From: JAGQYH01 sp041393015 | Lineage (GTDB): Bacteria > Bacteroidota > Bacteroidia > Chitinophagales > JADIYW01 | Direction of reading: 5' to 3' | DNA: 64,000 bases | NCBI GenBank assembly: GCA_041393015.1 | Contig: JAWKKV010000003.1 | Coordinates: forward strand, 124,001-188,000 | Part shown: one piece after another, positions 34,259-42,708 of the stretch | Layout: each line of letters starts with the position of its first letter | How positions within the stretch are numbered: the stretch's first letter is position 1 | Program-made: the position numbers and the translations under genes | Notes under the pieces: generated by a model | What the model was told of the DNA's origin: nothing | The model's input: only the letters and a program-made list of their open reading frames with translations | The model's database searches: none

Positions 34259-34274
34259 TAGCAATTAATTGCTA
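34259..34274. repeat. Perfect 16-bp palindrome in front of the recombinase gene
   Basis: TAGCAATTAATTGCTA is its own reverse complement and ends 6 bp before the GTG start. It probably binds a dimeric protein, possibly the recombinase itself or a repressor. Confidence 0.5.
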
Positions 34275-34280
34275 AAATGA

Positions 34281-35327
34281 GTGAAAAAAACTACCCCAAT
34301 CTTACCGTTATTTGAGAGTTTTATTAAAGAAAGCGAATCAGGACAAAGACGAAAAAAAAATGGAGAGAAGATTAAGGCTTCTACCATTTCCACCTATAAA
34401 TATGTACATAATAATTTAAGGCTTTTTTGCGCAACCAATAATTTTAACCTAAGAATTTGTGATGCCCGAAAGTTAAATGCCAGAGAGTTTAAATCGGAGA
34501 AAAATTACTGGAAAAAATTTTATGTGCAGTTTACCAACTTTTTATACAAAAAAGGCTGCCATGATAACTATGTAGGGCATAACATAAAGCATTTGCGTAC
34601 ATTTTTCAATTATTTAACTAATGATAAGGATTTTTCCACTGGTGACTTTCAGAAGTTGTTCTATGTCCGTAAAGAACAAATTCCAATTCTAGTATTAAAT
34701 CCAGAGCAACTTAAATTTTTGATTCATGATAAAAATTTTCATCAAAGACTAAATCACAATCAAAAACGAATTAAAGAAATATTTGTCTTTGGCTGTACAA
34801 CCGGTTTAAGATTTTCAGATCTCTTTAAATTGACAAATAAGGAATTTGAAATTTTGGATGGTATTCACTATGTGAAAATAAAATCTCAAAAAACTAAGAG
34901 CTACTCATATATAAGGCTGCCGGATTATGCAGTTGATATTTATAAACAACACAGAAAGCGTTCAATGAAACGTCCTGTATTTGAGACAATATCTCTTCTT
35001 AATTTCAACAAGAATCTAAAGAAGATTGGTGAATTAGCAGGTTGGACAAATACAGTATTTAAGGCGAGAGAGCTATTGGGTAAGGAGATTATTCAATATA
35101 AAAATGGAACAAAGCAAGAAAATCGGTTTTGCGATTTAATGTCTTCCCACATGATGCGGAGAACAGCCATTACAACCATGTTAATTTTAGGGATGCCTGA
35201 ACATTTGGTTCGGAATGTGAGCGGTCATACAGATGGTTCGGCTTCATTTTATCGATATGTTCATTATGCGCAATCATATATAGATCAAGAAATAATGAAG
35301 GTTCACGACATATTACAGCAAAATTAG
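34281..35327 (+). CDS. Tyrosine recombinase / site-specific integrase
   Basis: A 348-residue protein with an N-terminal SAM-like DNA-binding part (about 20-120) and a tyrosine recombinase catalytic domain (about 135-345). Catalytic residues are visible: Arg in CTTGLRFSDLF, the Lys-bearing hairpin KIKSQKTKSYSYIRLP, HMMRR for the His-x-x-Arg box, SGHTDGSASFYRYVHY for the His and the tyrosine nucleophile. It starts with GTG; an ATG at 34277 is in another frame that stops after 12 codons. It is 71 bp from the RHS inverted repeat. Neither attachment sites nor other phage genes are seen nearby. Confidence 0.88.
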   Translation: MKKTTPILPLFESFIKESESGQRRKKNGEKIKASTISTYKYVHNNLRLFCATNNFNLRICDARKLNAREFKSEKNYWKKFYVQFTNFLYKKGCHDNYVGHNIKHLRTFFNYLTNDKDFSTGDFQKLFYVRKEQIPILVLNPEQLKFLIHDKNFHQRLNHNQKRIKEIFVFGCTTGLRFSDLFKLTNKEFEILDGIHYVKIKSQKTKSYSYIRLPDYAVDIYKQHRKRSMKRPVFETISLLNFNKNLKKIGELAGWTNTVFKARELLGKEIIQYKNGTKQENRFCDLMSSHMMRRTAITTMLILGMPEHLVRNVSGHTDGSASFYRYVHYAQSYIDQEIMKVHDILQQN

Positions 35328-35507
35328 TTTTGTACTTATCACTTCAACTTGGATTTTAATATAACAACTTAGCTCATTTTCTGGATTACCTAAAAAATGA
35401 GTATATATCATTTCTTTAAGTAAAGATTGAAGAAATACTCAAAATTTTTTCACCTTTTCTCTCTAATGTCTTAATAAACCTTTTCAATTTCATTTTACTG
35501 GTTTTCT

Positions 35508-35815
35508 TCATATTGTTTTTAGTTTTTTTGAATTCGCTTCATTCATCAACACATACTGATTCAAATTCAAATGTTTGGCAATCTTTGGAATGCTTAAACC
35601 ATGTAGATATCTATAATAATATAAACGATCACTAATGAATTTGATTTGAGTTCAAACAGGATATAGCCAGACTTAATAATTTTTGGATACATACTCACGG
35701 TTGGTAGCATTTCTTTTTGTTCCCAATGCATGATTGTAGATTCATGAATTCCAGTTTGATTGGCTACTTCAGTAATTGTGAGCCTTCGTTCTTTCTCACT
35801 TTGTAATATGATCAT
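35508..35815 (-). pseudogene. MerR-like helix-turn-helix gene, frameshifted
   Basis: The first 55 codons (from 35815) encode a MerR-type winged helix-turn-helix start (LTITEVANQTGIHESTIMHW). The frame ends early at 35594. In the neighbouring frame the sequence continues as KFISDRLYYYRYLHGLSIPK, typical of the second half of a MerR-type domain, and runs to a stop at 35508. The shift is near 35648-35656. It could be a decayed regulator of the accessory region or a sequencing error; the intact product would be about 100 residues. Confidence 0.6.
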
Positions 35816-35896
35816 TGATAGTCATGGCACCATGAAGGCGTGGATCCTCCAGGTCTTTGGATGACGAAATGGAGGTTGCAAATATGCACCGCAACC

Positions 35897-36349
35897 ACAT
35901 GGATTCATACTCGCTACCAACATAAAGTTGGTAGGATAATCTACAGTTCTCTTGCTCTCGAAATAGTTACTTTCGCTGCTTCATTGGTTGTCGCATGACC
36001 TCTAAAACCGTACGTTTAAATTCCGGCCAATTCATCTAAAAATAAGCTTACCATTGTGCGCCATAGATATTTCTCCCGGTGCCGGATTGGTGCCACCACC
36101 AACCAATGCTACATCCGAGATAGTATGGTGCGGCGAACGAAAAGGACGATGATGAACCAGAGATCCATTGCCATTTAATTTACCGGCTACGGAATGTATT
36201 TTAGTCGTTTCTAAAGCTTCCGTTAAAGAAAGTGGAGGTAAAATGGTGGGCAATCTTTTCGCTAACATGGTTTTTCCTGCGCCGGGCGGACCGATTAGAA
36301 TTAAATTATGTCCACCAGAAGCGGCTATTTCTAACGCTCTTTTAATATT
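35897..36349 (-). pseudogene. Partial duplicate of comM (453 bp)
   Basis: This stretch matches bases 37683-38135 of the intact comM gene. It covers the central AAA+ region including the Walker A motif GPPGAGKT. The half nearest the transposase is almost identical. The other half has small insertions and deletions (for example an extra C in TTCCGGCCAATTC) that destroy the frame. It ends abruptly 6 bp before the REP-like hairpin of the RAYT element. It has no start or stop of its own and is a decaying copy. Confidence 0.85.
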
Positions 36350-36355
36350 ACATTC

Positions 36356-36385
36356 CCTCAGGGTCATTCGCAGAAGACCCTGAGG
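36356..36385. repeat. REP-like hairpin, left end of the RAYT element
   Basis: CCTCAGGGTC-ATTCGCAGAA-GACCCTGAGG: a perfect 10-bp stem and a 10-base loop. The loop is the reverse complement of the loop in the hairpin at 36962-36991, so the two ends are inverted copies. The transposase stop codon lies inside it. Confidence 0.8.
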
Positions 36386-36942
36386 ATAGTTCTATAATCG
36401 ATTAACGTTAAATTGGACTTTTCTCCTAATTCATAATAACTAGCGCTAGAGTATTTATAGTCTAGATAATTCTCCACTAATTGCCATTTTCCTGATACAG
36501 GATTGAAATGCATGTAATCTAAAACTTTATTAATTTCTAAGTCTCCTCTAACTTCTTTTGCATCAAATGAAGGTTTAAAAACAACATGTTTCTGACCTTT
36601 TTTTGCATCAAGTAATGTAACAGCTATTGAGAGTTGATTTAAAAGTTTAAACTTCCCAGCTAGCTTTAATCGTTTAATGATCTCATAAGACATAAATCGT
36701 TTGGCTTCTCCAATTATACTGTTAAGTCCCTTACTACTAGGTTCAACAAAAACCAATAAGTGAATATGATTGGGCATGATTACATAACCACTAATACGGC
36801 AGCCTTTCTTTGATAAATTCTCAGACCATTTAGGGAGGTATTCATATAAATTGCATTGATCAATTATGGGTAGCCAATTGTAACAAGTAAATGTTACAAA
36901 ATAGAAGCAGTTCTTTTCAGAATGAAGTAGATGCGTTGCCAT
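36364..36942 (-). CDS. REP-associated tyrosine transposase (RAYT, Y1_Tnp family)
   Basis: A 192-residue protein of the IS200/IS605-related Y1 transposase superfamily. The HUH motif is seen in MPNHIHLLVF (near residues 57-66), and the N-terminal FVTFTCYNWLPI strand is typical. The catalytic tyrosine is probably in the C-terminal helix region (YMHFNPVSGKW, or YKYSSASYYE). These enzymes bind and cleave REP-like hairpins. A pair of such hairpins flanks the gene exactly. Confidence 0.85.
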   Translation of the reverse strand: MATHLLHSEKNCFYFVTFTCYNWLPIIDQCNLYEYLPKWSENLSKKGCRISGYVIMPNHIHLLVFVEPSSKGLNSIIGEAKRFMSYEIIKRLKLAGKFKLLNQLSIAVTLLDAKKGQKHVVFKPSFDAKEVRGDLEINKVLDYMHFNPVSGKWQLVENYLDYKYSSASYYELGEKSNLTLIDYRTILRVFCE

Positions 36943-36961
36943 TACTTTTGGAGTTTCAAAG

Positions 36962-36991
36962 CTTCAGGGTCTTCTGCGAATGACCCTGAAG
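36962..36991. repeat. REP-like hairpin, right end of the RAYT element
   Basis: CTTCAGGGTC-TTCTGCGAAT-GACCCTGAAG: a perfect 10-bp stem. It is the inverted copy of 36356-36385 with a compensated base-pair change in the stem, which suggests selection for the structure. Confidence 0.8.
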
Positions 36992-37196
36992 TGTTCGTAT
37001 CTATCCAATAAATTATTTCTTCTTTTCATAAAATCTATTTTTAAAAGTATAAAGTCAAAAGAATGAAGTTCTAAGTATCAAGGGAAACACTTATTACTTT
37101 ACCCTTTTCACTTAACCCTTTATACTTTTACGCTTCGCGTTCACTCATTTCGATGTTTCCCAAACATCGACTTTTGTTACACAAAGGACCTTTCGC

Positions 37197-38738
37197 TCAC
37201 CCTGCCCAATTCTCTCTATCTAAGCTTCTAAACTGAATGGCTTCCGCCAAGTGCTCAGTGGTGATGTTGTCAGATTTGGCTAAATCGGCAATCGTTCTGC
37301 TAACTTTTAAGATTCTATCGTAGGCACGAGCAGACAGTTGGAGGCGGGTCATAACGGTATTGAGCAACTCTTGGGCAGGTTTGTCAATTTCACAAATCTG
37401 TCGAGTAAGTTTGGTAGACATTTGCGCATTGGCATGAATGTTTAACTTGCTTTTTTCAAATCTTTTGAACTGTATCTTTCTCGCTTCAATCACCCGTTCT
37501 CGAATGCTATCGCTTTTTTCGTATTGGGTTTTGCTGGACAATTCGCTTAACGCTACTGGTGTCACTTCCACATGTAAATCAATTCTATCCAACAAAGGGC
37601 CGCTGATCTTATTCAAATATTTTTGGACAATTCCTGGCGCACAAACACATTCTTTTTCGGGATGGTTATAGTAACCACAAGGACATGGATTCATACTCGC
37701 TACCAACATAAAGTTGGCCGGATAATCTACGGTTACTCTTGCTCTCGAAATAGTTACTTTCCTTTCTTCCATTGGTTGTCGCATGACCTCTAAAACCGTA
37801 CGTTTAAATTCCGGCAATTCATCTAAAAATAAAACACCATTGTGCGCCATAGATATTTCTCCCGGTGCCGGATTGGTGCCACCACCAACCAATGCTACAT
37901 CCGAGATAGTATGGTGCGGCGAACGAAAAGGACGATGATGAACCAAAGATCCATTGCCATTTAATTTGCCAGCTACAGAATGTATTTTAGTCGTTTCTAA
38001 AGCTTCCGTTAAAGAAAGTGGAGGTAAAATGGTGGGCAATCTTTTCGCTAACATGGTTTTTCCTGCGCCAGGCGGACCGATTAGAATTAAATTATGTCCA
38101 CCAGAAGCGGCTATTTCTAACGCTCTTTTAATATTGTGCTGACCTTTTACATCGCAGAAATCGAAATCATTCAATTTTTGGCAATGATAAAATTCTTCTC
38201 TTGTCGATACTTTCGTAGGTTTTAGTTCAATTTTGCCATTTAAAAAATCAGCTACTTCTTTAACATTTTCTACCCCATAAACTTCTAAATTGCTTACAAT
38301 AGCGGCTTCTCTGGCATTTTGTTTGGGTAAAATCAATCCTTTAAAACCTTCTTTTCTGGCTTGAATGGCAATAGGCAAAGCGCCTTTTATGGATTGAATA
38401 CTTCCATCTAAAGATAATTCACCCATAATGACATACTCACTAAATTTTTCTGATCTAATTTGACCAGATCCTCCTAAAATACCTATCGCCATTGCTAAAT
38501 CGTAGGCAGAACCTTCCTTTCGAATATCTGCCGGCGCTAAATTGATAACGATTCTAATGCGCGGCATATGAAAACCATTGTGTTTTAATGCCGTTCCAAT
38601 TCGCTGCCATGCCTCTTTCACTGCATTATCAGGCAAACCTACCATATAATAGTTTGCGCCACCACCAACACTCACTTCAACTGTTATGGTAAAGGCATCC
38701 ACACCTTGTACAGCACTTCCAAAAGTTTTAACCAACAT
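37197..38738 (-). CDS. comM: YifB/ComM family Mg chelatase-like AAA+ ATPase
   Basis: A 513-residue protein. It has an N-terminal Lon-like fold domain (residues 1-170, VEVSVGGGANYYMVGLPDNAV) and a central AAA+ module with Walker A GPPGAGKTMLAKRLP and Walker B VLFLDELPEF. The Cys-containing loop SMNPCPCGYYNHPEKEC and the C-terminal Mg-chelatase subdomain (LSARAYDRILKVSRTIADL) follow. In transformable bacteria ComM is a helicase that helps branch migration of incoming DNA. A segment of this gene is duplicated about 1.8 kb away beside the RAYT element. Confidence 0.93.
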   Translation of the reverse strand: MLVKTFGSAVQGVDAFTITVEVSVGGGANYYMVGLPDNAVKEAWQRIGTALKHNGFHMPRIRIVINLAPADIRKEGSAYDLAMAIGILGGSGQIRSEKFSEYVIMGELSLDGSIQSIKGALPIAIQARKEGFKGLILPKQNAREAAIVSNLEVYGVENVKEVADFLNGKIELKPTKVSTREEFYHCQKLNDFDFCDVKGQHNIKRALEIAASGGHNLILIGPPGAGKTMLAKRLPTILPPLSLTEALETTKIHSVAGKLNGNGSLVHHRPFRSPHHTISDVALVGGGTNPAPGEISMAHNGVLFLDELPEFKRTVLEVMRQPMEERKVTISRARVTVDYPANFMLVASMNPCPCGYYNHPEKECVCAPGIVQKYLNKISGPLLDRIDLHVEVTPVALSELSSKTQYEKSDSIRERVIEARKIQFKRFEKSKLNIHANAQMSTKLTRQICEIDKPAQELLNTVMTRLQLSARAYDRILKVSRTIADLAKSDNITTEHLAEAIQFRSLDRENWAG

Positions 38739-38830
38739 ATCTCTCTACTTATTCTATAGTATAAGAGTCATAAAATTGAGTTTTTCCATAAAATGTATAA
38801 AAAATCTCTTCTTTGCTTGTCGGTTATGTC

Positions 38831-38838
38831 TATTTTTG
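38831..38838 (+). promoter_or_regulatory. TAnnTTTG promoter element directly before a small gene
   Basis: TATTTTTG ends 4 bp before the ATG at 38843, so transcription would begin at or next to the start codon. It supports the ATG start over the TTG at 38813. Confidence 0.45.
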
Positions 38839-38842
38839 TTGC

Positions 38843-39073
38843 ATGTCTAGTGAGCCAATCATCCATGTAAAAAGCGAGCATATTCAGCCAGGTATTGAAA
38901 AATACAAGGGAAAAGTTGATGAAGATTTGCAACGTCACCTCAAAAATGCCAAATTAGAATACATTCCTTATGTGTTTGAAGATGGACGGGTGATGATGGT
39001 TTTAGAAATGATGAACACTGCTTTTTTGTATCCTTCTAAGAAAGCTGTTTTTAATACTTTATTGAAAGGGTGA
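38843..39073 (+). CDS. Small protein of unknown function (76 aa)
   Basis: A 76-residue acidic/basic mixed protein, probably cytoplasmic, that I do not recognise. Notable bits are HIQPGIEKYKGKV and YIPYVFEDGRVMMVLEM. I start it at the ATG 38843 because a perfect promoter element ends 4 bp upstream; a longer TTG frame from 38813 would overlap that promoter. It is divergent from comM and convergent with the acyl-CoA dehydrogenase gene. Confidence 0.6.
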   Translation: MSSEPIIHVKSEHIQPGIEKYKGKVDEDLQRHLKNAKLEYIPYVFEDGRVMMVLEMMNTAFLYPSKKAVFNTLLKG

Positions 39074-39113
39074 TTGAAATATGTCAAATTTCATTTCATT
39101 ATTCAATAAAATC

Positions 39114-40919
39114 CTACATCAACAACTCCTCATCCATCTCAACAGTAACCCTACTTTTACTTTTTAACCTTTCTAATAATCCATTGGTTTTAACCACTTC
39201 ATATTCAAAATAAAATTCTAACGTTTTCAAATTGCTTTGTAGAAAATTAGAATAGTTTGAATTTGAACTTGCGTTTGAAATTGTTATTTCTGCTTCTGCT
39301 ACAACACCCATTTTTAACCATTGCCATCCGACTACTAAAATTGAAAACAAATCAAGATAAAGTGTAGCGTCTGACAAAAACACATCCGGTCCTTCTTTTT
39401 GAGCGACGCCTGCTAAATGCATAGTTAGCTCTTGCAATGCCATCATTTTATTTTCTAGTGTTTCAGCATATTTTTTTAAATGTTCCGATGATTTAGCTTT
39501 TGAAATATCGGCCATTACATCTTGCATTAAATACATCACCGCTTGACCATTTTTCATCATGATCTTTCTACCCAATAAATCCATTCCGTGCATAGCCGTT
39601 GTGCCTTCATGCAATGTGTGAATTCTAATCTCTCTAAAATACTTTTCTGCTACAAAATCGGTTGTGTAACCGTAACCGCCATGAATTTGCAAAGCAGCAC
39701 TAGTAGTTAATATGCCCATTTCTGCAGGGTACGACTTAGCAATTGGTGTTAAAAGATCCAATAAAAGTATAGCCTTTTCTTTTGCTTCTCCTTCGGCATA
39801 ATAAGATAAGTCTTCGTATTTAGCGCATTGCATCAACAATGAAAAGGAGCCTTCAATGATTGATTTTTGAAACAGCAACATTCGTTTCACGTCGGCATGT
39901 TGTACAATTGGAATTTGAGGTAAATTCACATCTTTATTGGAAACCGGTCGCCCTTGTTTACGCTCTTTTGCATATTCTAAAGAAGCATAATAAGCAGCAC
40001 TAGCAATGGATACAGAGTGCATCCCAACAGAAATTCTAGCACTGTTCATCATTTTGAACATATACTTTAAACCCATATTTTCTTCGCCAACTAAATAGCC
40101 TCTGCAATCGTCATTTTCTCCTATCATTAAATGCGCAATAGGTGCTCCTCTATAGCCTAATTTGTGATAAATACCTCCAGTAGCAACATCATTAGAAACT
40201 AATTTTCCATTGTCTAATCTCTTTTTGGGAACAATAAACATCGAAATACCTTTTGCTCCTTTTGGTGCGTCTTTCACTCTGGCCAACATCATATGAACGA
40301 TATTGTCACAAGCATCATGATCGCCACAAGAAATAAATATTTTTTGTCCTTTAATGAGATAATGACCTTCATCTGTAGGCGTCGCAGTAGTGACAATATC
40401 TGATAAAGAACTTCCGGCTTCCGGTTCTGTTAGCGCCATCGTACCTTGCCATTCGCCATTGTATAATTTTTCAAGATAGAGTGCTTTTTGAGCGTCATTG
40501 CCAAAGGCAGAAATTAATTCGCTAGCGCCTTGAGATAATCCATAAAAAGCAACTGCTGAATAATTGGCCGCAGCCATAATAAAAGAAGCCGCCCAACTCA
40601 CCATCATCGGCAATTGCTGTCCACCCATTTCATAATCAGCAGCGCTCGAAATCCATCCTTGCTCACCAATCAATTTCATGATTCCTTTCATGTTTTCATG
40701 CACATAAATTTGACCGTCTTTCAATTCCGGCTGATCGGCATCCATTTCTCGGTGAATAGGATAGAGGTGATTTTCTGCAATGCTATTGGCACTATCTAAC
40801 ACCATTTTGAATGACGCTTCATCGTGGTCTTTATAACGATCTAAAGCACAAATGCTTTTTACATCATGAACCTTAAACAAAACAAAATTTACGTGATCTT
40901 TACTATAAAATTGAGACAT
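39114..40919 (-). CDS. Acyl-CoA dehydrogenase (large, with C-terminal extension)
   Basis: An FAD enzyme of 601 residues that introduces the first double bond in acyl-CoA breakdown. Core motifs are GTMALTEPEAGSSLSDI (near residues 157-173), FISCGDHD and the C-terminal YGYTTDFVAEKYFREIRIHT. The segment LHEGTTAMHGMDLLGRK contains the catalytic-site Glu expected for the family. After residue about 470 there is an extra helical domain, as in the long acyl-CoA dehydrogenases common in Bacteroidota and proteobacteria. Chain-length preference is not visible. Confidence 0.92.
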   Translation of the reverse strand: MSQFYSKDHVNFVLFKVHDVKSICALDRYKDHDEASFKMVLDSANSIAENHLYPIHREMDADQPELKDGQIYVHENMKGIMKLIGEQGWISSAADYEMGGQQLPMMVSWAASFIMAAANYSAVAFYGLSQGASELISAFGNDAQKALYLEKLYNGEWQGTMALTEPEAGSSLSDIVTTATPTDEGHYLIKGQKIFISCGDHDACDNIVHMMLARVKDAPKGAKGISMFIVPKKRLDNGKLVSNDVATGGIYHKLGYRGAPIAHLMIGENDDCRGYLVGEENMGLKYMFKMMNSARISVGMHSVSIASAAYYASLEYAKERKQGRPVSNKDVNLPQIPIVQHADVKRMLLFQKSIIEGSFSLLMQCAKYEDLSYYAEGEAKEKAILLLDLLTPIAKSYPAEMGILTTSAALQIHGGYGYTTDFVAEKYFREIRIHTLHEGTTAMHGMDLLGRKIMMKNGQAVMYLMQDVMADISKAKSSEHLKKYAETLENKMMALQELTMHLAGVAQKEGPDVFLSDATLYLDLFSILVVGWQWLKMGVVAEAEITISNASSNSNYSNFLQSNLKTLEFYFEYEVVKTNGLLERLKSKSRVTVEMDEELLM

Positions 40920-40988
40920 AACTTAATTTGAACTACTAAAGTATCTTATGAACTTCGACTTTCAAAATAAATCCTATATTGTAAGCCA

Positions 40989-41720
40989 ATGAAAAAACAT
41001 ATACCTAACACAATTACGCTGATAAATTTGGCTTGCGGGGCTTTGGCGGTTATTTATACGCTAGAAGGTCAATATAATTGGGTGTTTATTTTAGTAGTTA
41101 TTTCTCTTATTGCAGATTTTGCCGATGGATTGATCGCGCGGGCTTTAAATGTGAAATCAGACTTAGGAAAGGAACTCGATTCCTTGGCTGATGCGGTTAC
41201 CTTTGGTTTGTTGCCGGGAATTATTTTATATGTTTTGATTCAAAATGCATTTGCTATTCCAATTTCAGATGCCTTTACGAATACCGCGAATTATAATCAA
41301 CCGATTTTAAGAATTGAGCATTTAGGACTATTGTATACCATTTTTGCCATTTTTAGATTAGGTAAGTTCAATATTGATACACGCCAGTCAGAAAATTTTA
41401 TTGGAATGGCTACACCGGCCGCTGCCTTGTTTGTGCTAGGCTTGTTGATGATTTACAAATTTGAAGGGCCATATTTCTACGACCTCGTTCAAAATGGTTA
41501 TTTTTTGATTGGTGCTACCGTAGCGCTTTCGGCCTTAATGATATCAGAATTGCCTATGTTTTCCTTTAAAATAAATGGATTTCAATGGAAGGGAAATGAA
41601 ATGAGATTTATATTCTTGATTTTATGTATTCCTACAATAATTTTATTAAAATGGGCTGCGTTGCCGGCTATTATTATTTTGTATGCATTTTCAAGTGTAT
41701 CAGAAAAGCATTTATTTTAG
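40989..41720 (+). CDS. pssA: CDP-diacylglycerol-serine O-phosphatidyltransferase
   Basis: An integral membrane enzyme making phosphatidylserine, the precursor of phosphatidylethanolamine. The CDP-alcohol phosphatidyltransferase motif D-G-x2-A-R-x8-G-x3-D-x3-D is complete (DGLIARALNVKSDLGKELDS then LAD, about residues 47-68). Several hydrophobic helices follow in the 243 residues. Its stop overlaps the stop of the convergent regulator gene by 4 bp. Confidence 0.92.
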   Translation: MKKHIPNTITLINLACGALAVIYTLEGQYNWVFILVVISLIADFADGLIARALNVKSDLGKELDSLADAVTFGLLPGIILYVLIQNAFAIPISDAFTNTANYNQPILRIEHLGLLYTIFAIFRLGKFNIDTRQSENFIGMATPAAALFVLGLLMIYKFEGPYFYDLVQNGYFLIGATVALSALMISELPMFSFKINGFQWKGNEMRFIFLILCIPTIILLKWAALPAIIILYAFSSVSEKHLF

Positions 41721-42409
41721 ATCATATTTAAATCTCTAGCTTTAAGTACTAAACCTATAGATGTTTTTTTATCGAATTTTTTGAGGAGATTTTTTCGATG
41801 AAAATTAACGGCATCTTTCCCAATAAATAGTTTTTTTGCGATAGCGGCAGTGGTCAATTCTTTTGATATATATTTCAGTATTTCAAATTCTCTATTAGAT
41901 AATTGAGGCGTGTCTTCTGTTAATTCAGTGTTGATATTTTCTAAATAAGACGATTTGCTTAACAACTCATCCATGTCTAAAGCAACATGAATACTATAAA
42001 CGATGCCCCCATTAATGTCTGTTTCTAGTGCTTTGGTAATATTGGCTATCCATCGAGTATTTCCTTTACCATCAATTATTTTATAACAAAGGTCAATTGG
42101 TTCGCTTGGATTTTTTGCAAAACTCTGATTGGTAACATTCACTAAAAAATAAGTGTCTGGATGTAGAATTTTGTTATAAACTACGTGCTTATCTTTTTTG
42201 ATAGCTTCCGTTGTTATGTCGTAATAGTTTCTTCCTTTTAAATTCAATAAATAAGGATGTAGAGGTCCTGTTAACCAAATTAAATATGGTAGTTTATCTA
42301 AAACAACTCCTAGTTTGGTAAAGTCTCCTCTATTTAGGTTAGAATAATCAAGACCATTTTCCTTAATTGTTACAAGAACATGTTCTAATATTTTTTCTAA
42401 TTTTTTCAA
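41717..42409 (-). CDS. Helix-turn-helix regulator with PAS-like sensor half (LuxR type)
   Basis: A 230-residue transcription regulator. The last 65 residues are a LuxR/GerE-type helix-turn-helix (LSNREFEILKYISKELTTAA, then IAKKLFIGKDAVNFHRKNLL). The first 150 residues resemble a PAS-type sensor (IDGKGNTRWIANITKALETD), a combination frequent in Bacteroidota. The start is the TTG at 42409: an in-frame stop lies two codons upstream and no ATG occurs in the first 35 codons. It is next to the carotenoid cluster on the same strand, with 299 bp between, so control of carotenoid genes is possible but unproven. Confidence 0.8.
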   Translation of the reverse strand: MKKLEKILEHVLVTIKENGLDYSNLNRGDFTKLGVVLDKLPYLIWLTGPLHPYLLNLKGRNYYDITTEAIKKDKHVVYNKILHPDTYFLVNVTNQSFAKNPSEPIDLCYKIIDGKGNTRWIANITKALETDINGGIVYSIHVALDMDELLSKSSYLENINTELTEDTPQLSNREFEILKYISKELTTAAIAKKLFIGKDAVNFHRKNLLKKFDKKTSIGLVLKARDLNMI

Positions 42410-42708
42410 GAGTTATTTTTGAATTTTACCAATTGTGGACTAAAATATAAAAAATCAATTACGCTATAAGATATTCCCTAAAAGTGTTTTTAAATATCAA
42501 TAAAAACTACTTAAAGGGGTAGTTATATTGTTATGAATATAGTAATATTTACTAAATAAAGAGATTTTTAGGATGTTATTTTTTTGAATGATGTTTCACA
42601 ATGGAAGTAAAATCAAATACTATTTCAACCTAATTTATGCTTTTATATTTGACTCAAATGAAAATGTTTGAATGAGTGACTTAATTTTTTCTTTGGGTGA
42701 AAGGTGGT
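42410..42708. other. 299-bp spacer between the cruF-type gene and the regulator
   Basis: Very AT-rich. It holds a weak inverted repeat (AACTAC...GTAGTT, 42506-42524) that on the minus strand is followed by TTTTA and could end the carotenoid operon. No gene is seen. Confidence 0.4.

Larger units (their letters stand above)
36356..36991 (-). mobile_element. RAYT element bounded by inverted REP-like hairpins
   Basis: A 636-bp unit: two matching hairpins in inverted orientation with a single Y1-transposase gene between them. REP-associated tyrosine transposases are usually single-copy domesticated genes flanked by such palindromes. It lies directly beside a truncated comM copy and about 200 bp from the intact comM gene. 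Confidence 0.7.

Noticed and set aside
34277..34315. ATG start for the recombinase at 34277
   Set aside because: That frame stops after 12 codons; the recombinase frame uses the GTG at 34281.
37151..37169. Hairpin CGATGTTT-CCC-AAACATCG as comM terminator
   Set aside because: The stem is good but no T run follows on the minus strand; too weak to call.
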